A stretch of DNA of 61,980 bases from Chloroflexota bacterium (GTDB lineage Bacteria > Chloroflexota > Dehalococcoidia > Lucifugimonadales > UBA2962). Below, piece by piece: positions 16,697 through 26,166 of this stretch; positions within the stretch are counted from its first letter, which is position 1; every line of letters starts with the position of its first letter. Location: positions 1 through 61,980 of the forward strand of contig PAAV01000049.1 in the NCBI GenBank assembly GCA_002699485.1, given 5' to 3'. The notes under the pieces were generated by a model that ran no database searches, was not told where the DNA came from, and worked only from the letters and a program-made list of their open reading frames with translations. A program made the position numbers and the translations under genes.

Positions 16697-18301
16697 ATGA
16701 TTAAATCAGTCTCTTATGACCAGCTGAACCCCGTTTCATTTTTAGATAGAAGTTCTTTTGTTTACCCAGATAAAGAAGCTGTGATTTATAAGGATCAGCG
16801 GTATACATATTCCGAATTTGCTGATCGTGTAAATCAACTGGCGCATGCCTTAAGTAATAGCGGTGTATCTGCAGGGGATAGGGTGGGTTTTCTTTGCCCA
16901 AACATTCCCGCCATGCTTGAAGGTCATTATGCTCCAATGAAGTTAGGGGCTATACTCGTTGCAATAAATATAAGACTTTCGTCTCGTGAGATTTTATATA
17001 TCTTGAACCATTCTAAAGTCAAAGTTCTTGTTTTAGATGCAGAATTTTCTAAAAAGATTTTAGAGATAATCGATCAACTTGAAACGGTTACAGAATTTAT
17101 ACAAGTTGCAGACGACTTTCCTGTCGTCCCGGAATTATCTGACACTGATTACCAAACTTACTTATCTAGAGCAGCAACTGTTCCTATAAACGTCGAGTTG
17201 AGCAACGAACTAGCCACGATCGCCATTAATTACACCTCTGGCACTACTGGGTTACCAAAAGGAGTCGAATATCATGCTAGAGGGGCTTACTTAGCTGGGA
17301 TAGGGGAAGCCTTGGAATGTAGTATGAATTGGGAAACTAGGTACTTATGGACTCTGCCCATGTTTCATTGTAATGGTTGGTGTTTTACATGGGGTGTAAC
17401 TGCTGTTGGTGGCACACATATATGTTTACGAAAAGCGGATCCAAAAGAAATATTTAATCTAATTTCTAAAGAGTCGATCACGCATATGTGCGGAGCACCT
17501 ACAGTTTTAACTAGTATGTATTCTTCAAAAGAGTCAAAGACAGCGAATATTTCAGGTTTGAACATAATGACTGCTGGAGCACCCCCTGCTCCACAAGTTA
17601 TACGCAGTATAGAAGGTATGGGTGCAACTTTGTACCATACATATGGTTTAACTGAAACATATGGACCTCATACTATATGTGCTATCCAAGACTCATGGTC
17701 GAACTTATCAGATTCTGAACAAAGCAAACTCAAATCACGCCAGGGTGTACCTTATATTGTGGCTCAAACAGGACTTAAGGTTGTTGATAAAAAAATGCAA
17801 GAAGTTCCCCGTGACGGTTCCACGGTTGGGGAAGTTGTAATGAGAGGAAACAATGTTATGACAGGATACCATGAAAGCCCAGAAGCGACCCAGCAGGCAT
17901 TCGAGGGCGATTGGTTTCACTCAGGAGACCTTGCTGTTTGGCACTTAGATGGATATATAGAACTACAAGATCGAGCGAAAGATGTAATTATTTCTGGTGG
18001 GGAAAACATATCAAGTCAGCAAGTCGAAAAAGTAATAATGGAACACCCAGGGGTGTTAGAAGTATCCGTTATAGGCGTGCCAGATGAAAAATGGGGTGAA
18101 GTGCCAAAGGCTTTTGTGGTTCCCAAAGAAGAAAAAATAGACAGTGAAGAGATCATAAAATTCTGCAAGGAAAGGCTTGCCCATTTTAAAGCTCCAAAAT
18201 ATGTAGATTTCGGACCACTGCCAAAAACAGCTACTGGAAAAATACAAAAGTATGTTTTGAGAGAACTGGAATGGAAAGATAAACAAAAGAGAATTAATTA
18301 A
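16697..18301 (+). CDS. acyl-CoA synthetase (AMP-forming, ANL superfamily)
   Basis: A 534-residue ligase that activates a carboxylic acid via acyl-AMP to acyl-CoA. It has the P-loop INYTSGTTGLPKGVEYH near residue 178, YHTYGLTETYGP near 314, GDLAVWHLDGYIELQDRAKD near 411, and the terminal lysine of PKTATGKIQKY near 518. GAYLAGIGEALECSMNW and the MFHCNGWCFTWG motif are typical of medium/long-chain or aromatic acyl-CoA ligases of this subfamily. The start follows AAAGGGGG. Eight nt downstream lies an ECHDC3-like crotonase, so both probably act in one acid-degradation route. Confidence 0.9.
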   Translation: MIKSVSYDQLNPVSFLDRSSFVYPDKEAVIYKDQRYTYSEFADRVNQLAHALSNSGVSAGDRVGFLCPNIPAMLEGHYAPMKLGAILVAINIRLSSREILYILNHSKVKVLVLDAEFSKKILEIIDQLETVTEFIQVADDFPVVPELSDTDYQTYLSRAATVPINVELSNELATIAINYTSGTTGLPKGVEYHARGAYLAGIGEALECSMNWETRYLWTLPMFHCNGWCFTWGVTAVGGTHICLRKADPKEIFNLISKESITHMCGAPTVLTSMYSSKESKTANISGLNIMTAGAPPAPQVIRSIEGMGATLYHTYGLTETYGPHTICAIQDSWSNLSDSEQSKLKSRQGVPYIVAQTGLKVVDKKMQEVPRDGSTVGEVVMRGNNVMTGYHESPEATQQAFEGDWFHSGDLAVWHLDGYIELQDRAKDVIISGGENISSQQVEKVIMEHPGVLEVSVIGVPDEKWGEVPKAFVVPKEEKIDSEEIIKFCKERLAHFKAPKYVDFGPLPKTATGKIQKYVLRELEWKDKQKRIN

Positions 18302-18309
18302 CAATAGCA

Positions 18310-19095
18310 ATGGTTAAATCAATATCAAATGAAGGGATCTTGTCTGAGCGGGATACACCTGTTTTGGTTATCACCTTGAGGCAGTCTGAAAAAAGAAACA
18401 CTTTATCTTTAGAAAAGCTGGTAGCTTTAAGTGCAGAAATAGAGAGCTTCGCTAATGATACGACTTTGAGAGTATTGGTGATTAAAGCTGAAGGACCAGT
18501 TTTCAGTGCAGGGCATGACCTCCATGAGATTAATAATGGAACTTCTAATGATCACATAAAACTATTTGATCAATGTGCCAAGACTATGGAGCAGATCCGT
18601 GCAACACCAAAGCCAATTATTGCCTCTGTCAATGGACTAGCAACGGCAGCCGGGTGTCAATTAGTGGCAACATGTGACATCGGTATTGCTTCATCCGATT
18701 CTCAATTTGCAACTCCAGGTGTAAATATCGGTTTATTTTGTACAATGCCGGGGGTAGCGCTATCTCGAGCGATACCTCAAAAAAAAGCTTTGGATATGAT
18801 GTTAACCGGAGAGCCAATCAATGCTGAAGAAGCTAAATCTCTCGGATTAATTAGTCGAGTAGTGCCAAAAAACAATCTAAAGGATGAGACTCTCTCTTTA
18901 GCTCATAAAATAGCTAATAGCAGCCCAGCAGTAATTTCTATGGGTAAAAAAGCTTTTTACAAACAGATCGAATTAAATATTGAATCCGCTTATGATTTTG
19001 CAAAAGATCAGATGGTAAAACATTTGGAACACCCAGATGCAAAAGAAGGTATATCTGCATTCATAAACAAACGTCGGCCTACTTGGATAGAATAA
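18310..19095 (+). CDS. enoyl-CoA hydratase/isomerase family protein (ECHDC3-like)
   Basis: A 261-residue crotonase-fold protein. The oxyanion-hole strands are visible in GPVFSAGHDLHEI and NGLATAAGCQLVATCDIGIA. The segment FATPGVNIGLFCTMPGVALSRAIP closely follows the ECHDC3 subfamily as I recall it. In that subfamily the two hydratase glutamates are not both present, so hydratase activity is uncertain; hydrolase or isomerase activity on an acyl-CoA is possible. It is in a two-gene unit with the acyl-CoA ligase upstream. Confidence 0.87.
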   Translation: MVKSISNEGILSERDTPVLVITLRQSEKRNTLSLEKLVALSAEIESFANDTTLRVLVIKAEGPVFSAGHDLHEINNGTSNDHIKLFDQCAKTMEQIRATPKPIIASVNGLATAAGCQLVATCDIGIASSDSQFATPGVNIGLFCTMPGVALSRAIPQKKALDMMLTGEPINAEEAKSLGLISRVVPKNNLKDETLSLAHKIANSSPAVISMGKKAFYKQIELNIESAYDFAKDQMVKHLEHPDAKEGISAFINKRRPTWIE

Positions 19096-19131
19096 TTAAA
19101 GTAGTTTAAAGATTACATCTGATAATTCGGA

Positions 19132-19569
19132 TTATCTGAAAAAATCTTTTATTCGATCAAATATAGATTTCCCACCTGCAACGCCTAGAAGATTATCATT
19201 CCAAGCACTTTCAGCAGATCTGGATCTTTTCAAATCTCCAATTCGTTTTTTCATTAAGCTTAATATTTCTTTGTCTTCTCCACCGTCGAGCCAGAATCCA
19301 TGTTGATCAGTGCAGTAATCAATAGGAAGGTTATATGCGCGATAGTTAAAGGTAGCCATTTGCTCGTTACATTTTAGGCAACTGATATCGCTTTCCCTGA
19401 TAGCGTACATTCGTGTGCCTTTCTTTAACTCAGCTATAAATACGGTGTCTTCTAAGAGATCTAGCTCATGCTGATCTAGCCATTTACCGTTACATGAGGG
19501 GCATTGGTCGATTTCAATTCCGCGCTCATTTTTTGTTTCAAGAGTAGATTTATCTCTCGGGCAGTCCAT
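19132..19569 (-). CDS. double zinc-ribbon (zf-TFIIB-like) protein
   Basis: A 145-residue protein with two zinc-ribbon units. The first has CPRD near residue 3 paired with CPSCNGKWLDQHEL; the second has CLKCNEQM paired with CTDQHGFWLDGGE. Both contain the GxWLD-type segment of the TFIIB-like zinc finger family. The C-terminus ends in a basic helix (SIFDRIKDFFR) that could lie on a membrane. The function of this family is not known. It lies downstream of a SirB1-like gene on the same strand, 35 nt away. Confidence 0.78.
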   Translation of the reverse strand: MDCPRDKSTLETKNERGIEIDQCPSCNGKWLDQHELDLLEDTVFIAELKKGTRMYAIRESDISCLKCNEQMATFNYRAYNLPIDYCTDQHGFWLDGGEDKEILSLMKKRIGDLKRSRSAESAWNDNLLGVAGGKSIFDRIKDFFR

Positions 19570-19604
19570 AATTACCTCTTATTTGTAGTTTATAAAGAGC
19601 TTGT

Positions 19605-20432
19605 TTAAGCTCCAAGGGCTTCAATTATCTTTGTTACCATTTTATCTTTATTTGAAGGATCAGAAGAATCTGAGAAAAATTTTAAATCAGCCAGTGCTTG
19701 AGCACGGTTACCCAGTTGGTAATGTATCAAGCCACGATCTCGTCGTTCCTCTATGACGGCTGGGTTTATGGCAACTAACATGTCCAAAACCTTTACTGTT
19801 TGTGATAAATCATTAATTTTGAGGTGGGCGGCCTTTAAATTGCGTAACATTCTGATGATAAATTCTCTGTTTGTAATAGGGTCAAGAAAGGATTCATTCC
19901 ATTGTTGTCGATTAGCGGTTATTCGCTTAAATAAAGCGATAGCCTCTTGTCTTGATATTATAGATCCGCTGTGAAACGGATCGATGAAATGATCCGATAT
20001 CCCAAGGTGGCCTACTAAAAAATGTCCGGGCATCCCTATGCCAACTAACGGAATACCAGCTCGTTTCCCGACCTCAATATAGACCAATGCCAGGCTTATG
20101 GGGATTCCTAGGCGTCGATCGATAATATCATTTATATAACTATTTCTTGGATCGTAATAATTATCATGATTGCCTTTATACTGTAATTCTTCGTATAGCC
20201 AACCACTGAGTAAATTCATTGTATGTAAAGGCGAGTCATCTTTACTTTCATGAATTCTGTCGATTAGCACAGAAGCCATTGAGTCTAAGGCTTCTAGTTC
20301 TGATTCTCCTTCCAGTTCTGAGTAATTAGATTGGGCTATTAAAATAGATGCAACTGCAAGATCAATTTGATCATCTGTTAGATGGCCTAAACGCTCAAAG
20401 TCTGATGTCCACTCCGGCTCTATGGTAACCAT
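19605..20432 (-). CDS. SirB1-like transglutaminase-core / TPR protein
   Basis: A 275-residue protein of the SirB1/YchA family. The transglutaminase-like core carries DRRLGIPISLALVYIEVGKR near residue 105, GIGMPGHFLVGH near 135 and FIDPFHSG near 150. The canonical catalytic Cys is replaced by Ser in GIPISLA, a common state in this family, so peptidase activity is doubtful. The C-terminal 80 residues form TPR-like helices, for example DRGLIHYQLGNRAQALADL. It starts 8 nt after the end of the next upstream gene. Confidence 0.83.
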   Translation of the reverse strand: MVTIEPEWTSDFERLGHLTDDQIDLAVASILIAQSNYSELEGESELEALDSMASVLIDRIHESKDDSPLHTMNLLSGWLYEELQYKGNHDNYYDPRNSYINDIIDRRLGIPISLALVYIEVGKRAGIPLVGIGMPGHFLVGHLGISDHFIDPFHSGSIISRQEAIALFKRITANRQQWNESFLDPITNREFIIRMLRNLKAAHLKINDLSQTVKVLDMLVAINPAVIEERRDRGLIHYQLGNRAQALADLKFFSDSSDPSNKDKMVTKIIEALGA

Positions 20433-20440
20433 GTCTTTAT

Positions 20441-21268
20441 TTATTCCTTTTCATTTATGCAATCCAAAAACCCTTCTTGAAATGTTGGAAAAGTATATTT
20501 ATTATCAAGAAGATTTAATGCATATTTGCTCGTTACTTTTCGCCCCACAATGGTATCTGCTTTTAGATTTACAGGCGCAGGTATTCCTGTCACTTTTTCG
20601 ATATAGGCAAATGACTCTTGATTACTAGAAGATAACTCATCTACCCCATTTACGACATTTGTAATTACACTTGGGTTGATTTTTCCAAACGATAAAATAA
20701 TCCTGCAAAGATCCCAAACATGAATTCTTGAAACCATTCTATTATCATCATTGATGCGGCTAAAGTTTCCATGGACAAATCGGTTAATTAATGAGCGGTC
20801 GGGCCCGTATATTCCTCCAGCCCTTATGATTCGACTATTGTCGTATCTTTTGAGAATATGATCTTCCAAATTGAGCCGGGTTTCCCCTCTTTTAGTGTCA
20901 GGGCTAGCCGGTGTGTCTTCATCAACGACGGGAACATCAATATTATTGCTGGACCTAAAACTTGAAGCATACACAGAGGTTGATGATATATGGAGATATA
21001 CGACTTTTTCAATTGAAGACATAAGCTTATCGATGATATTGCCATATGGAAGCGACAGCTCTCCGTTAGCATCTAATACAGGAGGTATGGTATCTAGAAT
21101 TAACTCAGGAGCATCGATTTCATCTGACAAAATTGAATTAATAGCAATAAATCCCCGGTTCTTAACTAACGAAGGCTGACGGGTTAGGAATTTGATTGTA
21201 TTATCATTACCAAAATTAGACGCCAAATAGGTGCCGGTAAAACTAGCCCCAAGACAAAGTATTTTCAC
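20441..21268 (-). CDS. NAD(P)-binding Rossmann (epimerase-like, YeeZ-type) protein
   Basis: A 275-residue extended or atypical SDR. The N-terminal dinucleotide motif is LCLGASFTGTYLASNF. YLHISSTSVYAS near residue 95 gives the Ser/Tyr region, RIIRAGGIYGPDRSLINRF near 140 follows the epimerase pattern, and no clear YxxxK lysine is visible. This resembles E. coli YeeZ and related predicted epimerases of unknown substrate. It lies 8 nt upstream of the SirB1-like gene in a possible three-gene unit. Confidence 0.75.
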   Translation of the reverse strand: MKILCLGASFTGTYLASNFGNDNTIKFLTRQPSLVKNRGFIAINSILSDEIDAPELILDTIPPVLDANGELSLPYGNIIDKLMSSIEKVVYLHISSTSVYASSFRSSNNIDVPVVDEDTPASPDTKRGETRLNLEDHILKRYDNSRIIRAGGIYGPDRSLINRFVHGNFSRINDDNRMVSRIHVWDLCRIILSFGKINPSVITNVVNGVDELSSSNQESFAYIEKVTGIPAPVNLKADTIVGRKVTSKYALNLLDNKYTFPTFQEGFLDCINEKE

Positions 21269-21423
21269 AATTGATATATCCGTGAAGAAATAAAAGTTTA
21301 ATTAATTGAAACCAAATTAAATTTTACTATTTACACTTATCATATGAAACTTTTGATGTTGACACGATATATACACGAAGTTAACCTGCTTGCCGTCACG
21401 AGTTTATGGAGGAGCCAATATTT

Positions 21424-22614
21424 ATGACAGCTTACGATCGATATAAATCACAACTGACGCTTGAATTGGAACAAATAAAAAAGTCAGGCTTATATAAAAG
21501 TGAAAAGGCTATTATTAGTTCTCAGAGTTCAGACATATCCACTAATACAGGAGAAATGATTAACTTTTGCGCAAATAATTATTTAGGACTAGCAAATTCT
21601 CAGGAACTAATAAACAGCGCAACAAATGCTATTAATACTCATGGTTTTGGAGTGGCATCGGTACGTTTTATATGCGGAACTCAAGATATACATTTGGAGC
21701 TTGAAAACAAAATTAGTGAATTTATGAACACAGAAGCCACAATATTGTATACATCTTGCTTCGATGCAAATACTGGCCTGTTTGAAACCCTGCTTGGGCC
21801 AGATGATGCGATCATATCCGACGAGTTAAACCACGCATCAATAATAGATGGAATAAGGTTATGCAAGGCTAATAGGAAGGTCTACAAGCATGCAAATTTA
21901 GAGGACCTGGAATCTCGCCTAAAAGAGACAGTTGATTCCAGATTCAAGATGATCGCCACAGATGGTGTTTTTTCTATGCAAGGGGACATTGCGCCTTTGA
22001 AAGGCATATGTGATTTAGCAGAAAAATACGATGCTCTCGTTATGGTCGATGATTCCCATGCGACTGGTTTTTTTGGACCTAACGGTAGAGGTACAGCTGA
22101 TGAACTGGATGTTCGAGATAGAATCGACATAACTACAAGTACATTAGGAAAAGCTTTAGGTGGTGCTTCTGGGGGTTTTACTACAGGACGAAAAGAAATT
22201 ATAGAATTCCTGAGACAAAGATCGCGCCCTTATCTCTTTTCAAATTCCTTAGCGCCTGCAGTCGTTATGGGCTCTATGAAAGCATTCGACTTAATAGATA
22301 AACAGCCTGAACTGAGGGAAAAATTAAGAGAGAACACTACATATTTTAGAAGAGAGATGACGAATTTAGGATTTGATATCATCCCCGGAAGCCACCCGAT
22401 AGTTCCAGTTATGATCGGAGACGAAATTAAGAATGTTGAACTGGCTAAAGCAGTTAATGATCAGGGAATATTCTGCGTAGGTTTTTCATTTCCTGTTGTG
22501 CCAAAGGGGCAAGCAAGGATACGACTTCAAATGTCAGCAGCACACAATAGAACACAATTAGATAAGGCAATAGCTGCATTTGCAAAGGCAGGTAGTGACC
22601 TTAAAATAATTTAG
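21424..22614 (+). CDS. kbl: glycine C-acetyltransferase (2-amino-3-ketobutyrate CoA ligase)
   Basis: A 396-residue PLP enzyme of the alpha-oxoamine synthase family, converting 2-amino-3-oxobutanoate and CoA to glycine and acetyl-CoA. It has NFCANNYLGLA near residue 45, ASVRFICGTQDIH near 78, VDDSHATGFFGPNGRG near 205 and the Schiff-base Lys in TLGKALGGASGG near 240. These segments fit Kbl better than the AONS (BioF) or ALA synthase branches. I start at ATG 21424 because GGAGGAG (21408-21414) precedes it; the ATG at 21406 overlaps that ribosome site. A Tdh-like enzyme is at 51.3 kb. Confidence 0.9.
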   Translation: MTAYDRYKSQLTLELEQIKKSGLYKSEKAIISSQSSDISTNTGEMINFCANNYLGLANSQELINSATNAINTHGFGVASVRFICGTQDIHLELENKISEFMNTEATILYTSCFDANTGLFETLLGPDDAIISDELNHASIIDGIRLCKANRKVYKHANLEDLESRLKETVDSRFKMIATDGVFSMQGDIAPLKGICDLAEKYDALVMVDDSHATGFFGPNGRGTADELDVRDRIDITTSTLGKALGGASGGFTTGRKEIIEFLRQRSRPYLFSNSLAPAVVMGSMKAFDLIDKQPELREKLRENTTYFRREMTNLGFDIIPGSHPIVPVMIGDEIKNVELAKAVNDQGIFCVGFSFPVVPKGQARIRLQMSAAHNRTQLDKAIAAFAKAGSDLKII

Positions 22615-22633
22615 TAAATTAGGAACGATAGAA

Positions 22634-23398
22634 ATGGAAAATTATAACAACGAATTCGTGAATAAAACTGCGATTATTACTGGAGCTGGCCAAGGAATGG
22701 GGAAAGCGGTAGCAGAGCGTCTTGCGAAGGGTGGATCAAAAATTGTGGTTTTTGATGTAAACCCAGATCAGGCTCAAGCTGCTATAGAATCGTTGAATGA
22801 ATATGATTGTGAAACCATGGCGGTCACCGGTGACGTTACAAAAAAAGAAGATGTTGAAAAAGCCGTAAAGGACACCGTGGCTCAGTTTGGACAAGTCGAT
22901 ATTCTTATAAATAATGCTGGTGTACTGAGGCCGACTGCTGTAATTGATATCGATGAAAAAGAATGGGATTGGGTGGTGTCAGTTAATTTAAAAGGAACAT
23001 TTCTATTTTCACAGGCTGTATTGAAGATAATGCGAAAAAATAATTGGGGCAGAATAGTCAACTTTTCATCTACAGCAGGTAAGAATATATCTACGGTGGG
23101 TGGAGCTCACTATACTTCTGCGAAGGCAGGGATATTAGGATTCACTAGGCATCTAGCTAAAGAGGAAGCAGGGTATGGCATCACGGTCAATTCTGTGTGC
23201 CCAGGCCTAATTGATACAGAAATGGTTAGAAATACAATTGACCCTGTGAAAACTCAAAGATATGCAGATTCCTTCCCGATAAGTCGTTTAGGAGAACCCG
23301 AAGAAGTCGCTGAGCTAGTTGCTTTCCTTTGTTCTAATCGCGCTGCTTACATTACTGGAGCGTCTTTGGATATTAATGGTGGAGATTTAATGATTTGA
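22634..23398 (+). CDS. SDR-family oxidoreductase (FabG-like)
   Basis: A 254-residue classical SDR with TGAGQGMGKAV, FDVNPD after the second beta strand (an Asp there favours NAD over NADP), NNAGVL, Ser in NFSSTAGKN, YTSAK and SLDINGGDLMI. It follows kbl by 19 nt, suggesting co-transcription. Its stop overlaps the ATG of the propeller gene by one base (TGATG). A role with Kbl in amino-ketone metabolism is possible but not shown by the sequence. Confidence 0.86.
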   Translation: MENYNNEFVNKTAIITGAGQGMGKAVAERLAKGGSKIVVFDVNPDQAQAAIESLNEYDCETMAVTGDVTKKEDVEKAVKDTVAQFGQVDILINNAGVLRPTAVIDIDEKEWDWVVSVNLKGTFLFSQAVLKIMRKNNWGRIVNFSSTAGKNISTVGGAHYTSAKAGILGFTRHLAKEEAGYGITVNSVCPGLIDTEMVRNTIDPVKTQRYADSFPISRLGEPEEVAELVAFLCSNRAAYITGASLDINGGDLMI

Positions 23399-26166
23399 TG
23401 TTTAAGCTTATTTCATCTTTGCTGGTTACAATTTCCATTTTGGCAATTGTAACTATTTTTGACGATACGGGCCGGATCGAATCTGAAACAAATCCATTAG
23501 ATGCACTAGTTATAGACTTTTATCCGTTGCCGGAAGGCCAATTACCATTAAAAAAGATTATGAAACATCGCATAAAAGTGACGAATTCAGGTACATCTTC
23601 ATTGTATATAGAGTTCAGGACAGAGGTAATAGCCCCATACCCTATGGTTATCGAGACTGTTACACCTGAGCCAAGTTTTCTTTGGCTTGAACCCGGGGAA
23701 AGTGAATATATCTACACAAAAATGGATGAGAAATGGGGTGAGATTCCAGCCTTTTTGCCATGGGAAACTAATGAGATTGGAAGCCATGAACGAACTTATC
23801 GATGGACATTTACTGATAAAGATACAAATGCATCAAAAACGTGGGATATTACTATACCTTACACGATAGTTGAGACCAAGCGTCATGTTATGGAGCAGCC
23901 AGGCGACAGATCAATCAGTAAAGACACCCCTCTTAGGGGAGACGGTGTTAGCGGGCCAATTACCTTTGGTGGCATAGTTGTTAATGAAATTGGCGAACCT
24001 CTTTCTGGAATGGAGGTTGTTTTGTCTAGCGGTAATTGGGACACTACAATTTCACAAACTGGCGATGACGGCAGGTTTAGCTTTCAGAATCTTCCAGATA
24101 GAGATGATTGGGTAATTTTTGCGCAAACTCCTTCCTTCGGACTTACTTCATTAATGAGTGATAGCGCATCTTATGAAGACACAAGGCGTGCCCGGGCATT
24201 GAGCTTTGCTAAAGAGTCAAGCCAGCAAATAACATTGACTCTAGTATCTCCAAAAGCCAAAGCTGACTATCGTCTTCTAAATTATAACGAACCAGACGTC
24301 GGTTATTGGAGAGGTGACGTGGATGATGCAGGGACTAAAATTTTGCTTATTAATGGAATGGAAAATTGGAGCTCAGATTACCCTCAACAAGAGACTAAAT
24401 CCTTAGTATCACTATTTACTATGGATGGCGAGCTCGCTTGGTCTTACAAAATGGGCTGGGAAGGCTGGGGAGTATCATTATCAAACGACGGTAATTATGC
24501 AGCGTTTACAACTTCGAATTGTAGTGGCAAAGCCAAGAGACCGGTTCCCGATGGAGCATGCGGAAAATTTGGTGTTTTAGATGCTTCTGATGGAAGTGAA
24601 GTTTGGACAAAAGCAGCCGAAGAAGTCACTGAAACTACACATCCTAAGTTGGGAAGTAAGGAAGTTCAGATATCAAATACAAACAAGTATCTGGCTGTTG
24701 GTGCAACCGAAGGAACATTCTTACTTTATGACTTGATGACTGGAGAGTTGATTTGGAGTGTTTTTATCAGGGGCCAGGTAAGAGGAATATTATTTGATGA
24801 GTCAGATAAATATATTTATGCTGGCTCTGGTGATGGATATACATATAAATTGTCAGCTTCTGATGGTTCGGTAATTTGGAAAACTTATAATGGTAGCTGG
24901 CCATATCTAGGTGCTTTTAAGTTTTCCAAACAAGGAGATCTTCTTGGCGTTGGTGGCAAATACGGTGATCTAGCAATTATTGACACCGAAACCGGCGAAC
25001 TTGTTTTGTTCAAAGACATGGATGACATAGTTAGCTGGCTAGACTTTTCACCTGACGGTAAACATTTAGTTGCTGGTGGTGGTGGTCAGTACGCTCTAAC
25101 TCTTTTTGACATTTACACTGGTGAGAAAATTTGGCATGTTCCATTTTTTTCCCATTCAGGCATGTTTACCAAAGATGGCAAGTATATTTTGGCAGGAGAA
25201 ACCTTATTAGATTTATCTGGAAGAGAGATCGGGAATTTTGCGCTATCGACAACCGGTTGCAGGCCTGGGTGTGATGGATTATTCACTTATATATCTGATG
25301 ACATGACGCGAGTTATAGTCACGCGTAGAGACATGGATCCTGGAGGAATCGGAATATATTTTTGGGAAGGGCAGGTAACCTCATATAGTCCTGGAATAGT
25401 GGAATCCGCAGACGGGTCAATGGGATTTGATTTGGATAAGCCAAAACCAAAATTAGGTGATCCTGAATTAGGTGATCCTGAATTAGGCGATCCTGATTTT
25501 GATGGTCTTGACAGGAAATTAGGTGATCCTGAATTAGGCGATCCTGATTTTGATGGTCTTGACAGGAAATTAGGTGATCCTGAATTAGGCGACCCTGATT
25601 TTGATGGACCGAAATTAGATCGAGAAGAAGAGGCTTTCAGTCAAAATAATAGTCGATCTCCTTTTGGCACAGATGATCCAAAGATTTTAGAATGTTTAGA
25701 AACAACACTTGGTCCAGAGCGGTTTAAAGATCTTTCTATTGGAGGTGGCGCTCCTCCGGACCAGAGAGAAAGAGAGGCAATGGGATTTTGTTATCAACCT
25801 TTGGATGATATGCCAACACCAGAGCCTAGACTTAAACCAGAGCCAACACCACCTGCAACTACAGAGCCAGAGATTCAGCCTACAGTAGTGCCTACAGCAA
25901 CATCCATGCCAGTACCAACGCCTGCAGATACGGCTGCATCTCCGAATCCAACAGCGGTTTCTTCCGAGCCGTCATCTCAGGAATTAAGTAGTGGGGGATG
26001 CATGGCTCCCAATAATGGAGCTGGGCAAGTTAACGCAGCATGGATTTTATTGGGTTTGGTAATGCCAGGGTTAGCAGTGCATAGTCGGCTTCGTAAAAAC
26101 AAGAAAATTGACCGCACCAAATTCGCTGACAAGCCAATAGATAATAATGGAGATAAATTGAATTAA
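23398..26166 (+). CDS. secreted beta-propeller protein with repeat region and C-terminal anchor
   Basis: A 922-residue exported protein. An N-terminal hydrophobic segment (about residues 2-20) should direct export. Residues 190-250 resemble a carboxypeptidase-regulatory-like (CarboxypepD_reg) fold: FGGIVVNEIGEPLSGMEVVL then GDDGRFSFQNLP. Residues 290-650 form a PQQ/WD40-like beta-propeller, with repeats such as FGVLDASDGSEVWTK and YKLSASDGSVIWK. Then come tandem LGDPE/LGDPDFDG repeats, a Pro/Thr-rich stalk and a C-terminal GGC, one hydrophobic helix and an Arg/Lys cluster, like a sorting signal. It is translationally coupled to the SDR upstream (TGATG). The ligand is unknown. Confidence 0.83.
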   Translation: MFKLISSLLVTISILAIVTIFDDTGRIESETNPLDALVIDFYPLPEGQLPLKKIMKHRIKVTNSGTSSLYIEFRTEVIAPYPMVIETVTPEPSFLWLEPGESEYIYTKMDEKWGEIPAFLPWETNEIGSHERTYRWTFTDKDTNASKTWDITIPYTIVETKRHVMEQPGDRSISKDTPLRGDGVSGPITFGGIVVNEIGEPLSGMEVVLSSGNWDTTISQTGDDGRFSFQNLPDRDDWVIFAQTPSFGLTSLMSDSASYEDTRRARALSFAKESSQQITLTLVSPKAKADYRLLNYNEPDVGYWRGDVDDAGTKILLINGMENWSSDYPQQETKSLVSLFTMDGELAWSYKMGWEGWGVSLSNDGNYAAFTTSNCSGKAKRPVPDGACGKFGVLDASDGSEVWTKAAEEVTETTHPKLGSKEVQISNTNKYLAVGATEGTFLLYDLMTGELIWSVFIRGQVRGILFDESDKYIYAGSGDGYTYKLSASDGSVIWKTYNGSWPYLGAFKFSKQGDLLGVGGKYGDLAIIDTETGELVLFKDMDDIVSWLDFSPDGKHLVAGGGGQYALTLFDIYTGEKIWHVPFFSHSGMFTKDGKYILAGETLLDLSGREIGNFALSTTGCRPGCDGLFTYISDDMTRVIVTRRDMDPGGIGIYFWEGQVTSYSPGIVESADGSMGFDLDKPKPKLGDPELGDPELGDPDFDGLDRKLGDPELGDPDFDGLDRKLGDPELGDPDFDGPKLDREEEAFSQNNSRSPFGTDDPKILECLETTLGPERFKDLSIGGGAPPDQREREAMGFCYQPLDDMPTPEPRLKPEPTPPATTEPEIQPTVVPTATSMPVPTPADTAASPNPTAVSSEPSSQELSSGGCMAPNNGAGQVNAAWILLGLVMPGLAVHSRLRKNKKIDRTKFADKPIDNNGDKLN
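25450..25606 (+). repeat. 51-nt in-frame tandem repeat in the propeller gene
   Basis: Two nearly identical 51-nt units begin near 25465 and 25516, with a third incomplete one from 25567. Each encodes KLGDPELGDPDFDGLDR. An extra 15-nt GDPEL sub-unit precedes the first. The near identity of the copies suggests recent expansion or contraction by slippage or recombination. Confidence 0.9.

Noticed and set aside
19121..19136. GATAAT-TCGG-ATTATC hairpin between convergent genes
   Set aside because: The stem is short and A/T-rich and no T run follows on either strand.
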